Positions 1 to 8,463 of a DNA stretch of 62,851 bases are shown here, one piece after another; position 1 is the stretch's first letter; the number at the start of each line of letters is the position of its first letter. The DNA is taken from the NCBI RefSeq assembly GCF_013340935.1, contig NZ_WHOS01000042.1:1-62851 (forward strand), read 5' to 3'. Position numbers and translations under genes: made by a program. The notes beneath the pieces were generated by a model. That model worked only from the letters and a program-made list of their open reading frames with translations, made no database searches and had not been told where the DNA came from. Origin of the DNA: Azospirillum melinis (GTDB taxonomy: Bacteria; Pseudomonadota; Alphaproteobacteria; Azospirillales; Azospirillaceae).

Positions 1-6
1 CTTGGA

Positions 7-1500
7 GTGGCAAATGAGTTGGGGCGAGGCTCGGTGTTTCGACTTGAGCCACGCAATGGCCCCCCCTCACCCAGCCCTCTCCACGGAGGGGAGAGGGTTT
101 CCGGGGTGGGAGAGGGTATCCTCGCCGGCTTCGTCGTCATCGCCGGTCTGATCATTGCCCAGCCGGCGAATGCCCAATCCGAAGCTCCCAAGGACACGCT
201 GAAGCGGGTCGAGCAGCAGCTTCAGACCGGCAAGCAGCGCCAGCAGCAGTTGGAACGCCAGTCCCAGGCGCTTCAGACCGAACTCGATACCCTGCGCGGC
301 CGGCTGATCGCGCTGGCCGATCAGGCCCGCGGGCAGGAGCAGACGCTCGACCAACTGGAAGACTCGCTCACCGCCCTTGAGGCGGAAGAGCGCGAGCGCT
401 CCGCCGGTCTCGACGCCGAGCGTCAGCAGATCGCCACCCTGCTGGCCGCCCTGCAACGGCTGGCGCGCATCCCGCCGGAGGCGGCGCTGGCTCGGCCGGA
501 AAGCCCCGTGGACACCCTGCGCTCCGCCCTGCTGCTGCGCGACGCCGTGCCGGCGCTGAGGGCGCGGGCCGATGCGCTGTCCCAGGCGCTGACCGCGCTG
601 GCCGACACCCGTGGCAAGCTGGTCGACCAGCGGGCGAAGGCATTGGCGGCGCGGGTGGCGCTGACCGAAAAGCAGGACGAGATGAACCGCCTGATCGCCC
701 GGCGCGAGGAGCTGTCGCGCCAGACGGAGGAGGAGCGCGTCCAGGTCGGCCAGCGCATGGCGGATTTGTCGGGGCAGGCCACCGACCTCCGCCAGCTGAT
801 GGAGCGCATCGAGGCCGAACGCCGCGCCGCCATCGAAGCCGCCGCCCGCCGTGAAGCCGAGCGGCGCGAGGCGGAGCGCAAGGAAGCCGCCAAGCGCGAA
901 GCGGAAAAGCGCGAGGCCGAACGTCGCCTTGCCGCCCAGAAGGAAGCCGAGCGCAAGGAGGCCGAACGAAAGCTGGCCGAACTGCGCGCCGCCGAACAGA
1001 AAATCGCCGAACAGAAGGCCGCCGAGGAAAAGCGCGCAAAGGACGAGGCCGCCAGGGAGGCGGCACGCGAACGCGAGCTGGCCGCGAAGTCTCCTGACGG
1101 CCCGCCGGCCGTCTCCGGCATGGTTCTGCCGGCTGCCGGCAAGCTGACGACCCGCTTCGGCGAGGCCGACCGCTATGGCGCGACCAGCCGTGGCGTGACG
1201 GTCCAGACCCGGGCCGGAGCGACCGTGGTGGCGCCGCGCGGCGGCACGATCGTGTTCGCCGGTCCCTTCAAGGGCTATGGCCTCATCTTGATCGTGGAAC
1301 ATGGCAACGGATATCATAGTTTGATTGCGGGTTTGGGCCGGATCGAAACGGCCGTCGGGCGTAAGGTGGCCAGTGGGGAACCGCTGGCGGTCATGCCGCC
1401 GGATGGCAATCCGGATCTCTATTTCGAGCTGCGACGAAACGGCCAGCCGATCAATCCGCAACGCGGGTTCGGCGCCCCGGAGGGGAAAGGACAAGGGTAG
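7..1500 (+). CDS. EnvC-like murein hydrolase activator (coiled coil + degenerate LytM/M23 domain)
   Basis: The product is a periplasmic activator of cell-wall amidases at division. It has a hydrophobic signal segment (about residues 38-57, ending PANAQ), a long Lys/Glu/Ala-rich coiled coil to about residue 365, and a C-terminal LytM fold (about 379-490). The usual zinc ligands are gone: the first His/Asp position reads SRGVTV and the HxH position reads LYFEL, as in non-enzymatic EnvC proteins. The start is uncertain. GTG at 7 gives 497 residues, but the first 35 codons run through a repeat-like palindrome; GTG at 106 directly precedes the signal peptide. The stop abuts the ATG of the S41 protease, so the two genes are surely co-transcribed. 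Family assignment is strong, exact start is not. Confidence 0.85.
   Translation: MANELGRGSVFRLEPRNGPPSPSPLHGGERVSGVGEGILAGFVVIAGLIIAQPANAQSEAPKDTLKRVEQQLQTGKQRQQQLERQSQALQTELDTLRGRLIALADQARGQEQTLDQLEDSLTALEAEERERSAGLDAERQQIATLLAALQRLARIPPEAALARPESPVDTLRSALLLRDAVPALRARADALSQALTALADTRGKLVDQRAKALAARVALTEKQDEMNRLIARREELSRQTEEERVQVGQRMADLSGQATDLRQLMERIEAERRAAIEAAARREAERREAERKEAAKREAEKREAERRLAAQKEAERKEAERKLAELRAAEQKIAEQKAAEEKRAKDEAAREAARERELAAKSPDGPPAVSGMVLPAAGKLTTRFGEADRYGATSRGVTVQTRAGATVVAPRGGTIVFAGPFKGYGLILIVEHGNGYHSLIAGLGRIETAVGRKVASGEPLAVMPPDGNPDLYFELRRNGQPINPQRGFGAPEGKGQG
61..110. repeat. REP-like CCCTCTCC/GGAGAGGG palindrome in the 5' end of the EnvC-like frame
   Basis: CCCTCTCC (75-82) and GGAGAGGG (90-97) form a perfect 8-bp stem, flanked by a C-rich and a G-rich arm (61-72 and 101-110). 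This composition is typical of intergenic repetitive elements found in many proteobacteria. The same 8-bp core recurs inside the hairpin at 35651-35697. Being inside an open frame suggests that the real start lies downstream (GTG 106) or that the element entered the coding sequence. Confidence 0.55.
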
Positions 1501-2943
1501 ATGAGGATGTTCAAGCGCGCCGCAACGGCGGCAGCTCTGGTGTTTCTGGGCGCCGGCGTCGCCACCGTCACTGCTCAGTCCAGCAATTCGTCGGACACCT
1601 ACCGGCAGCTGAACCTGTTCGGCGACGTCTTCGAGCGCGTCCGCGCCGAGTATGTCGAGCCGGTGACCGACGAACAGCTGATCGAATCGGCGATCAACGG
1701 GATGCTGACCTCGCTCGACCCGCATTCCAGCTATCTGAACAAGAAGAGCTTCCAGGACATGCAGGTCCAGACCCGCGGCGAGTTCGGCGGGCTGGGCATC
1801 GAGGTGACGATGGAGAACGGCCTGGTGAAGGTCGTGTCGCCCATCGACGACACCCCGGCTTTCCGCGCCGGCCTGCAGCCGGGCGACCTGATCGTCCAGC
1901 TGAACGGCGAGGCGGTGATGGGCCTCAGCCTGAACGAGGCGGTGGAGAAAATGCGCGGGCCGGTGGGCAGCGAGCTGAAGGTCACCGTCCGCCGCGGCGA
2001 GGCGGGAGAGCCCTTCACCGTGTCGCTGACCCGCGCCGTCATCAAGGTGCAGTCGGTCCGCTTCCGCACCGAAGGCGACATCGGCTACATCCGCGTCACC
2101 AGCTTCAACGAACAGACGCAGAGCGGGCTGGAGAAGGCGATCTCCTCCATCCAGCAGCAGCTGGGCGACAAGCTGAAGGGCTTCGTGCTCGATCTGCGCA
2201 ACAACCCGGGCGGCCTGCTCGACCAAGCGGTTTCGGTTTCCGACACCTTCCTGGAGAAGGGCGAGATCGTGTCGACCCGCGGCCGGCGCGCCGAGGAGGG
2301 CACCCGCTTCAACGCCAAGCCGGGCGACCTGATCAAGGGCATGCCGCTGGTGGTGCTGATCAACGGCGGGTCGGCCTCGGCCTCTGAAATCGTCGCCGGC
2401 GCCCTGCAGGACCACAAGCGCGCGATCATCATGGGCACTCAGAGCTTCGGCAAGGGATCGGTGCAGACCATCATCCCGCTGCCCGGTCATGGCGCCATGC
2501 GTCTGACCACGGCGCGCTACTACACGCCGTCGGGACGCTCGATCCAGCAGCTCGGCATCACCCCGGATATCGAGGTGCATGTCGCCAAGGTGGAGGACTT
2601 GGACAAGAACGTCATCCGCCGTCGCGAGGCCGATCTGAAGGGCGCGCTGGTCAACCCCGACGCCGCCAACAAGGCGCCGCGTCCGGCCACCACGAACCCG
2701 GCCGCTCCCGGCACGCCGGCCGCTCCGAACCCGGCAGCGCCGGCTCCGGGATCGGGCGCAGGTGCCGCCCCGGCGGCGCCCGGTGCTGCTCCCGGTGCTG
2801 CCCCTGCTCCGGGTGCCGCTCCCGCCCCGGCCGAGGGTGCGGCGGCGGAGGGGGCGGAGCCGCCCTTCGACTTCCAGCTCGCCCGCGCGCTGGATCTGCT
2901 GCGTGGCGTCGCCCTGTTCCAGCAGCGCTCCGCGGCGCGCTGA
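1501..2943 (+). CDS. ctpA: S41 family carboxy-terminal processing protease
   Basis: This is a periplasmic or membrane-attached serine protease of the CtpA/Prc family, 480 residues. An N-terminal signal segment (about residues 5-26) is followed by a PDZ domain (about 90-170, with GGLGIEV) and the S41 domain. Catalytic residues are visible at the canonical spacing: Ser293 in NGGSASASEI, Lys318 and Gln322 in SFGKGSVQ. Residues about 395-450 are a Pro/Ala/Gly-rich low-complexity linker before a conserved C-terminal helix (FQLARALDLLRG). It starts immediately after the stop of the EnvC-like gene, so translational coupling is likely. This neighbourhood of an EnvC-like activator and a Ctp protease is common in alphaproteobacteria and points to control of peptidoglycan hydrolases. 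Confidence 0.95.
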   Translation: MRMFKRAATAAALVFLGAGVATVTAQSSNSSDTYRQLNLFGDVFERVRAEYVEPVTDEQLIESAINGMLTSLDPHSSYLNKKSFQDMQVQTRGEFGGLGIEVTMENGLVKVVSPIDDTPAFRAGLQPGDLIVQLNGEAVMGLSLNEAVEKMRGPVGSELKVTVRRGEAGEPFTVSLTRAVIKVQSVRFRTEGDIGYIRVTSFNEQTQSGLEKAISSIQQQLGDKLKGFVLDLRNNPGGLLDQAVSVSDTFLEKGEIVSTRGRRAEEGTRFNAKPGDLIKGMPLVVLINGGSASASEIVAGALQDHKRAIIMGTQSFGKGSVQTIIPLPGHGAMRLTTARYYTPSGRSIQQLGITPDIEVHVAKVEDLDKNVIRRREADLKGALVNPDAANKAPRPATTNPAAPGTPAAPNPAAPAPGSGAGAAPAAPGAAPGAAPAPGAAPAPAEGAAAEGAEPPFDFQLARALDLLRGVALFQQRSAAR

Positions 2944-2958
2944 TCGGAGCGAACGACG

Positions 2959-4134
2959 GTGAAGGCTCCCGCCCTGCTCGGTCGTCTGCGGTTCGATGTC
3001 CGGGGCCTGCGCCCCGGGCTCGGCTGGCTGCGCCGTTTCCGTCGCAACGGAGACGACCCGGCAGGGCGGCCGCGCAAGCCGCTTTCCAAGGCCCTGCTGG
3101 GTGCCGTCGCCGTGGTGGCGGTCGCCTATGCCGGCTTGGCCGGTTGGCTGGCGCTGAACGGCGGGGCAACGCGGGACGCGTGGCAGGCGTCGATTCCGTC
3201 GACGACGGTGGCGGTCGCCCCGCTGCCGCCGCCACCGCCGCCGGAGCCCAAGGTTGCAGCATCGGCGGTTCCGCCGCCGCTGCCGACCGATGCCGCCCCG
3301 CTGCCGCTGCCGGGTGTTCCGGCGGCGGCGGTGACGCTGGTCCCGGCCCCGGTGCCGGGATTGGTGGAGGACAGCCGCAACGGCCCGCTGCCGCGCATCG
3401 CCCAGGACGGGCGCAAGCCCTGGCAGGTCTATGCCCGGCCATTCCCGGCGACCGACAAGCGGCCGCGCATCGCCATCGTGATGTCCGACCTCGGGCTCAG
3501 CGGCGTCACCACCGGCAATGCGCTGGCGAAGCTGCCGCCCGGCATCACGCTGGCCTTCCTGCCCTATGCCGAGCGGCTGGACGATTGGGTCGAGCGTGCC
3601 CGCACCAAGGGGCACGAGGTGATGCTGTCGGTGCCGATGGAGCCGCTGAACTACCCGCGTGACGATCCCGGCCCCAATGCGCTGCTGACCATGCTCGGCC
3701 CCGACCGCAATGTGGAGCGGCTGGAATGGTCGCTGGGCAAGGCGGTGGGCTATGTCGGCATCACCAGCACCACCGGCAGCAAGTTCACAGCCAACCCGGC
3801 GGCGATGCAGCCGGTGATCGACGCGCTGAAGGCTCGCGGCCTGCTGCTGGTCGATGCCCGCGCCAATCCCAAGAGCGTCGCCGGGCCGCTCGCCAATCTG
3901 GCCGGCGTGCCGCGGGCGCTGGGCGACCGTGTCATCGACCGCGACTTGTCGCGCGGCGCCATCGACGACCAACTGCGTGAGTTGGAAGAGATTGCCAAGA
4001 CCAACGGTGCCGCCGTCGGTTTCGCCTCCCCCTATCCGACGACGATCGAGCGCCTCAATCTCTGGATGACCGCTCTGGCCGACCGCGGCATCGCGCTGGC
4101 CCCGGTGTCGGCTGTGGTCAATATCCAGAAATAG
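2959..4134 (+). CDS. Divergent polysaccharide deacetylase family protein (YibQ/DUF610)
   Basis: 391 residues starting at GTG. The N-terminus is basic and cytoplasmic, with one membrane segment around residues 45-66, a Pro-rich linker (about 80-150), then the conserved domain beginning RPRIAIVMSDLGLSG at about residue 170. Typical blocks include LAFLPYAERLDDW, the VPMEPLNYPRDDPGPNAL stretch and LLLVDARANPKS. The family has a NodB-like barrel fold; its substrate is unknown, though its steady pairing with EnvC-like and Ctp genes suggests a role in cell-wall turnover (inference). It begins 15 bp after the protease stop and is probably the third gene of the operon. Confidence 0.88.
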   Translation: MKAPALLGRLRFDVRGLRPGLGWLRRFRRNGDDPAGRPRKPLSKALLGAVAVVAVAYAGLAGWLALNGGATRDAWQASIPSTTVAVAPLPPPPPPEPKVAASAVPPPLPTDAAPLPLPGVPAAAVTLVPAPVPGLVEDSRNGPLPRIAQDGRKPWQVYARPFPATDKRPRIAIVMSDLGLSGVTTGNALAKLPPGITLAFLPYAERLDDWVERARTKGHEVMLSVPMEPLNYPRDDPGPNALLTMLGPDRNVERLEWSLGKAVGYVGITSTTGSKFTANPAAMQPVIDALKARGLLLVDARANPKSVAGPLANLAGVPRALGDRVIDRDLSRGAIDDQLRELEEIAKTNGAAVGFASPYPTTIERLNLWMTALADRGIALAPVSAVVNIQK

Positions 4135-4267
4135 CGTACCGGCCGGCTTCTCACCCGATTGGTCTGAATGCGACAACGCGCGTCGGCCGGATGCACGCCT
4201 ATGTCTTGCGCGATTGCGTCCTATACGAGAATATCCCCGCCGGTTTTCGAATTGGCGGAGAGGGCGG

Positions 4268-4846
4268 ATGTTTCATCCGGAAGCGCTGGAGCCCATTGTC
4301 GCGTTCCTGCGTGGCATCGGCATGCAGGTGGAGTATGGCGACGCTGCCCATGGCGGCTTCCTACCCGGTGTGAACATCCAGGCCGGGGCGCTCCATGTCG
4401 ATCCGGAGACGCTGCTGGGACCGGGCGACCTGCTGCATGAGGCTGGGCATATCATCGTCCTGCCGCGTCAATGCTGGCCGTCGCTGGGGCGTGACGTGCA
4501 GGCGGACATCGACACCATCCTCGCCGACCAGACCGCGCGCGACGGCACCCCCGACCCGATCCTGACCAGGGCCGCCCGCCAGGGCGAATTCATGTCGCAA
4601 GCCTGGTCCTATGCTGTGGTCCGGCATCTGGACCTGCCGCAGGAATGCTTGTTCTTTCCCGGCTCCTACCGGTGCAGCGGCTATGAGGGCACCCACCCGA
4701 TGCTGGCCTGGATCGAGCAGGGAACCCATTCCGGCCTGATCAATCTGGCGCAGGCGGGCTTCACCGGCTATGCGGGGATGTTCGCATTCATGGGCGACAA
4801 TGGGCTGGCCCCGTTCCCGCAGATGGCAAAGTGGACGTTGGACTGA
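4268..4846 (+). CDS. Hypothetical protein with HEAGH zinc-binding motif
   Basis: 192 residues from ATG 4268, preceded by the purine-rich GGAGAGGGCGG. An upstream in-frame start at 4214 exists but lies in poorly biased sequence. The clear landmark is LLHEAGHIIVLP, with His57-Glu-Ala-Gly-His61, an HExxH signature that usually binds zinc in metalloproteases. Later parts include a Trp/Tyr-rich stretch (EFMSQAWSYAVVRHL) that could supply a third ligand. No signal peptide or membrane segment is seen, so a cytoplasmic protein is likely. I do not recognise a named family. It could be a small peptidase or a non-proteolytic metalloenzyme. Confidence 0.75.
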   Translation: MFHPEALEPIVAFLRGIGMQVEYGDAAHGGFLPGVNIQAGALHVDPETLLGPGDLLHEAGHIIVLPRQCWPSLGRDVQADIDTILADQTARDGTPDPILTRAARQGEFMSQAWSYAVVRHLDLPQECLFFPGSYRCSGYEGTHPMLAWIEQGTHSGLINLAQAGFTGYAGMFAFMGDNGLAPFPQMAKWTLD

Positions 4847-4867
4847 GGGGACTGTCGGCAGTGCCCT

Positions 4868-5521
4868 TCAGCCGCAGAGCGCATCCCAATCCAGCGCCCC
4901 CGGGTCCTCGACCAGATGGTCCACCGTGTCGAACACCACGGCGGGGTGTTGGGGCCAGGCGATGGTCAGCATGCCGGCAGCTTTGGCGCTGCGGGCGCCG
5001 GTGGGGCTGTCCTCGATCACCGCGCAGGCTTCCGGCGGCAGTCCCAGCATCTTTGCCGCCAGCAGGTAGGGCTCCGGATGGGGCTTGCCGTTGGCAACGT
5101 CTTCGCGGGCGATGCTGAAGCGGAAATGCGGGATCGCCATCGCCCGCATGTTGGCATCGACGATCATGCGCCCGCCGTTCGACACGCAGGCCTGGGCCAG
5201 CCCGCGGACGGCGAAGGCCTCCACCAGGGCGAAGGCGCCCTCGCGCGGGCGCACCCGATCAACGTTGGCGACATACTGGGCGTTGATTTCGTCGGCCCAG
5301 ACATGCAGGTCGATGGGGAAGGGGCGGCGGGCATGCAGGGCGGCGTAGATCTCGCGGAACGCCACGCCGTGCATCGACCGGCAGTCCTCCTCGCTCAGTT
5401 CATGGCCATAACCGCGGCAGACATCGACTGTGATCTGCTGGTGCCAGGGCTCGCTGTCCATCAGCGTGCCGTCGATGTCCCACAGGATGGCACGGATCGG
5501 GGGGCGCGACATCACGGTCAC
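4868..5521 (-). CDS. HAD superfamily phosphatase (beta-phosphoglucomutase-like)
   Basis: 217 residues. Motif I is WDIDGTLMDSE, the nucleophile being the first Asp; motif II is the Ser of CVSNGG; motif III/IV is KPHPEPYLLA and VIEDSPTGARSAKAAGM. A helical cap domain lies between motifs I and II, as in subclass I phosphatases such as phosphoglycolate phosphatase or beta-phosphoglucomutase. The substrate cannot be read from sequence. The GTG start at 5521 overlaps the proB stop (GTGA), implying coupling; an alternative ATG lies at 5512. It is the last gene of the obgE-proB-HAD run. Confidence 0.88.
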   Translation of the reverse strand: MTVMSRPPIRAILWDIDGTLMDSEPWHQQITVDVCRGYGHELSEEDCRSMHGVAFREIYAALHARRPFPIDLHVWADEINAQYVANVDRVRPREGAFALVEAFAVRGLAQACVSNGGRMIVDANMRAMAIPHFRFSIAREDVANGKPHPEPYLLAAKMLGLPPEACAVIEDSPTGARSAKAAGMLTIAWPQHPAVVFDTVDHLVEDPGALDWDALCG

Positions 5522-6657
5522 CGCACCACCAGATCGTCGCGGTGGATCATCTCGTCCCGCCCCTGATAGCCCAGGATCTCCGGGATCTCGGTGCTCTTGT
5601 GGCGCAGGATCTTGCGGGCGTCGTCGGCACTGTAGGCGACGAGGCCGCGGGCGACCTCGCGCCCCTCCTGCGTGCGGACGATCACCACGTCGCCGCGGTC
5701 GAAGTCTCCCTGCACGGCACTGACGCCGGCGGGCAGCAGGCTGGCACCGTGGGACAGGGCGCGCATGGCACCGTCATCGACCACAAGCACGCCGGTGGCG
5801 TTGACATGGCCGGCAATCCAGGCCTTGCGGGCGCTGGTCGGCTCGGCCGACGGCAGGAACCAGGTGCAGAGCGCGCCGCCATCCTCCGGCCGCTGCTCCA
5901 GCGCCGTCAGCGGGTTCATGCGCTTGCCCTTGGCGATGACCATGCGGCAACCGGCCGACAGGGCGACGCGCGCAGCGGCGATCTTGGTCACCATGCCGCC
6001 GCTGCTGTAACCGGGGGGCGGCTCGCCGGCCATGCCCTCGATCTCCGGCGTCAGTTCGCGCACGGTTGGGATGTGGCGGGCGTCCGGGTCCTTGCGCGGG
6101 TCGGCGGTGTAGAGGCCGTCGATGTCCGACAGCAGAACCAGCGTGTCGGCGCTGACCATCTGCGCGACGCGGGCGGCCAGCCGGTCGTTGTCGCCGAAAC
6201 GGATTTCGGCGGTGGCGACCGTGTCGTTCTCGTTGATGACGGGAACGGCACCCAGCTTCAGCAGCGTGTCGATGGTGTTGCGGGCGTTCAGGTGGCGCCG
6301 CCGCTCTTCCGTGTCCTCCAGCGTCACCAGCACCTGGGCGACGGTGACGTCATGGCGGGCCAGCGTTTCCTGATAGGCGTGGGCAAGGCGGATCTGGCCG
6401 GTGGCGGCGGCGGCCTGTTTCTCTTCCAGCTTCAGCGCCCGGCCGACGAGGCCAAGATGCTCCCGCCCGCAGGCGACGGCGCCGGAGGTGACGATCACAA
6501 CCTCCTGCCCGCGCTTGCGGCAGGCGGCGACGTCGTCGGTCAGCGCGTCGAGCCAGTCCCGGCGGATTTGCCGGGTTTCCCCGTCGACCAGAAGGGCCGA
6601 GCCGATCTTCACGACCAGCCGGCGGGATTCGAGAAGGGTAGGGGCGTCAAGCGCCAT
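5518..6657 (-). CDS. proB: Glutamate 5-kinase
   Basis: The first enzyme of proline synthesis, phosphorylating glutamate to gamma-glutamyl phosphate. 379 residues: amino-acid-kinase domain (about 8-265, with RRLVVKIGSALLV, VIVTSGAVACG, LLSDIDGLYT and GGMVTKIAAA) followed by a C-terminal PUA domain (about 285-370). Start ATG 6657 is chosen because the family begins about ten residues before KIGSALLV; the frame stays open another 76 codons upstream, but only as an antisense-like shadow of the obgE tail. The gene overlaps the last 11 bp of obgE, so it should be translated by coupling. The usual partner proA is not in the window. Confidence 0.96.
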   Translation of the reverse strand: MALDAPTLLESRRLVVKIGSALLVDGETRQIRRDWLDALTDDVAACRKRGQEVVIVTSGAVACGREHLGLVGRALKLEEKQAAAATGQIRLAHAYQETLARHDVTVAQVLVTLEDTEERRRHLNARNTIDTLLKLGAVPVINENDTVATAEIRFGDNDRLAARVAQMVSADTLVLLSDIDGLYTADPRKDPDARHIPTVRELTPEIEGMAGEPPPGYSSGGMVTKIAAARVALSAGCRMVIAKGKRMNPLTALEQRPEDGGALCTWFLPSAEPTSARKAWIAGHVNATGVLVVDDGAMRALSHGASLLPAGVSAVQGDFDRGDVVIVRTQEGREVARGLVAYSADDARKILRHKSTEIPEILGYQGRDEMIHRDDLVVR

Positions 6658-7957
6658 GGCGGGAGGTTCCGTCCGTATCGTCGTCCGAACCGTCCTCTTC
6701 GCCTTCCGGCTCCTCTCCGTCAAGGGCTTCGTCCGAGTCGCCGTCCTCCAGCTCCTCACCCTCTTCGAGATCGCCTTCTTCAAGCTGGGCGGCTTCGAGG
6801 TCTTCCTCCTCGAAATCCTCATCCTCGAGATTGCCTTCCTCGCCGCCGACCCATTCGCCGGTTTCATCGTCCCACTGCATCTCACCGTCGTCGGGCAGCT
6901 TCTGGCCGACCGGTGGGCGCGGGATGGAGCGGGTCGCCGGGGCGTTGATGACCTCGGGCTCTTCCGCCTTCGACTCCTTGATGACGGTCAGCAGACGGTA
7001 GAGCACCTGCTTCACGCCCTGGCCGGTGGCGCCCGACAGCACCATGACCTCGGCGCCCGATGCCTCCTCCAGCGCCGCCTTCTTCTCCTCGATCTCCTCG
7101 TCGAGCAGGGCGTCGGACTTGTTCAGCCCGATGACCTCCGTCTTGTCGGCGAGGTTGCCGCCATAGGCCTCCAGCTCGTTCCGGATCGTGCGGTAGGAGG
7201 CGACGACGTCGTCGGCCGTGCCGTCGATCAGGTGCAGCAGGATGCGCGAGCGCTCGACGTGACCGAGGAAGCGGTCGCCCAGCCCATGGCCCTCGTGCGC
7301 GCCCTCGATCAGGCCGGGAATGTCGGCGATGACGAACTCTTCGTCACCGGCGCGGACGACGCCCAGGTTGGGAGCCAGCGTGGTGAAGGGGTAGTCGGCG
7401 ATCTTCGGCTTGGCCGCGGTGGTGGCGGCCAGGAAGGTCGACTTGCCGGCATTGGGCAGCCCAAGCAGGCCGGCATCGGCGATCAGCTTCAGCCGCAGCC
7501 ACACCCACTGCTCCTGCCCCGGCCAGCCGGGGTGGAACTTGCGCGGCGCCCGGTTGGTCGGCGTCTTGAAGTGCGCGTTGCCGTGCCCGCCGTCGCCGCC
7601 GCGCAGGAAGACGCGGCGCTGGCCGGCCTCGGTCAGGTCGCACAGCACGGTTTCCTGGGTCTCGTCCAGGATCTGGGTCCCGACCGGCACCTTCAGGACG
7701 ACATCCTCGCCACGCGCGCCGTTGCGGTTGCTGCCCATGCCGTGATGGCCGCGCTGCGCCTTGAAGTGCTGCTTGTAGCGGTAATCGATCAGCGTGTTCA
7801 GGCCGTCCGCCGCCTCGATGATCACATCGCCGCCACGGCCGCCGTCGCCGCCGTCCGGGCCGCCGAACTCGATGAACTTCTCGCGCCGGAACGCCACGGC
7901 ACCGGGTCCGCCGTCACCGCTCTTCAAGAACACCTTGGCCTGATCGAGAAACTTCAT
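6647..7957 (-). CDS. obgE: Obg-family GTPase (CgtA/ObgE)
   Basis: Essential ribosome-associated GTPase involved in 50S assembly and stress and cell-cycle control. 436 residues: Gly-rich Obg fold (1-159), then the G domain with G1 GLPNAGKST (166-174), G3 DIPG (212-215) and G4 NKSD. The last roughly 80 residues are a strongly acidic Glu/Asp tail, as is common in alphaproteobacterial Obg proteins. It lies downstream of rplU-rpmA, as in most bacteria, but a terminator at 8020-8055 separates them, so it probably has its own start signals in 7958-8019. Its 3' end overlaps proB by 11 bp. Confidence 0.97.
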   Translation of the reverse strand: MKFLDQAKVFLKSGDGGPGAVAFRREKFIEFGGPDGGDGGRGGDVIIEAADGLNTLIDYRYKQHFKAQRGHHGMGSNRNGARGEDVVLKVPVGTQILDETQETVLCDLTEAGQRRVFLRGGDGGHGNAHFKTPTNRAPRKFHPGWPGQEQWVWLRLKLIADAGLLGLPNAGKSTFLAATTAAKPKIADYPFTTLAPNLGVVRAGDEEFVIADIPGLIEGAHEGHGLGDRFLGHVERSRILLHLIDGTADDVVASYRTIRNELEAYGGNLADKTEVIGLNKSDALLDEEIEEKKAALEEASGAEVMVLSGATGQGVKQVLYRLLTVIKESKAEEPEVINAPATRSIPRPPVGQKLPDDGEMQWDDETGEWVGGEEGNLEDEDFEEEDLEAAQLEEGDLEEGEELEDGDSDEALDGEEPEGEEDGSDDDTDGTSRHGA

Positions 7958-8019
7958 CGGGGGACCTTGCCCGTAAACGGAAGGGGAACCGGCGGCGGGA
8001 CGGCACCGGACTGAAAACG

Positions 8020-8055
8020 AAAATCGGGGAGCCGGTCGCCCGGTCCCCCGATTTT
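8020..8055 (-). terminator. Rho-independent terminator after rpmA
   Basis: On the minus strand a 10-bp stem (AAAATCGGGG with CCCCGATTTT), with a further inner CCGG/CCGG pairing, is followed by T-rich sequence (TTTTCGTTTTC). It lies just downstream of rpmA and ends the rplU-rpmA transcript before obgE. Confidence 0.85.
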
Positions 8056-8119
8056 ATCCCACAAGCGTGCAGGCCTGCGACACAGGCCGCTCAACGACCT
8101 TACTGGTTGTTCGGCCCGA

Positions 8120-8407
8120 TCACTCGGCGGCGACGGCCGGAACTTCCTGGTCGTTGGCCGGAACGACGTTCACGAAAGTGCGGCCGTTCGAGCTGTGCTT
8201 GAAGTAAACCTGACCGTCGGCCATCGCGAAGATGGTGTGGTCGCGGCCGAGGCCGACATTCTCGCCCGGGTGGAACTTCGTGCCACGCTGACGGACGATG
8301 ATGTTGCCGGAGACGACGTTCTCGCCACCGAAACGCTTCACGCCGAGACGGCGACCGGCGGAGTCACGGCCGTTGCGGGACGAGCCGCCTGCCTTTTTGT
8401 GTGCCAT
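8120..8407 (-). CDS. rpmA: 50S ribosomal protein L27
   Basis: 95 residues with the canonical N-terminus MAHKKAGGSSRNGRDSAGRR and later the GGENVVSGNIIVRQRGT stretch. It forms part of the peptidyl-transferase centre environment of the large subunit. It sits 56 bp after rplU on the same strand and before a clear terminator, forming the usual L21-L27 operon. Length and sequence are normal for the family. Confidence 0.98.
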   Translation of the reverse strand: MAHKKAGGSSRNGRDSAGRRLGVKRFGGENVVSGNIIVRQRGTKFHPGENVGLGRDHTIFAMADGQVYFKHSSNGRTFVNVVPANDQEVPAVAAE

Positions 8408-8463
8408 GGGGTGTTGCTCCTAATACTGAAGATGCGCCTGGAAGCTTGACCGGAAGACCCGGA

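Noticed and set aside
2695..2850. Pro/Ala/Gly repeats in the S41 protease as a possible recombination or repeat element
   Set aside because: It is an in-frame low-complexity linker of a kind common in this family in high-GC genomes, with no exact long repeats.
67..4176. A 1369-codon open frame on the minus strand
   Set aside because: It lies antisense to three well-identified envelope genes; its Arg/Gln/His-rich, repetitive content is the mirror of high-GC codon bias and has no domain.
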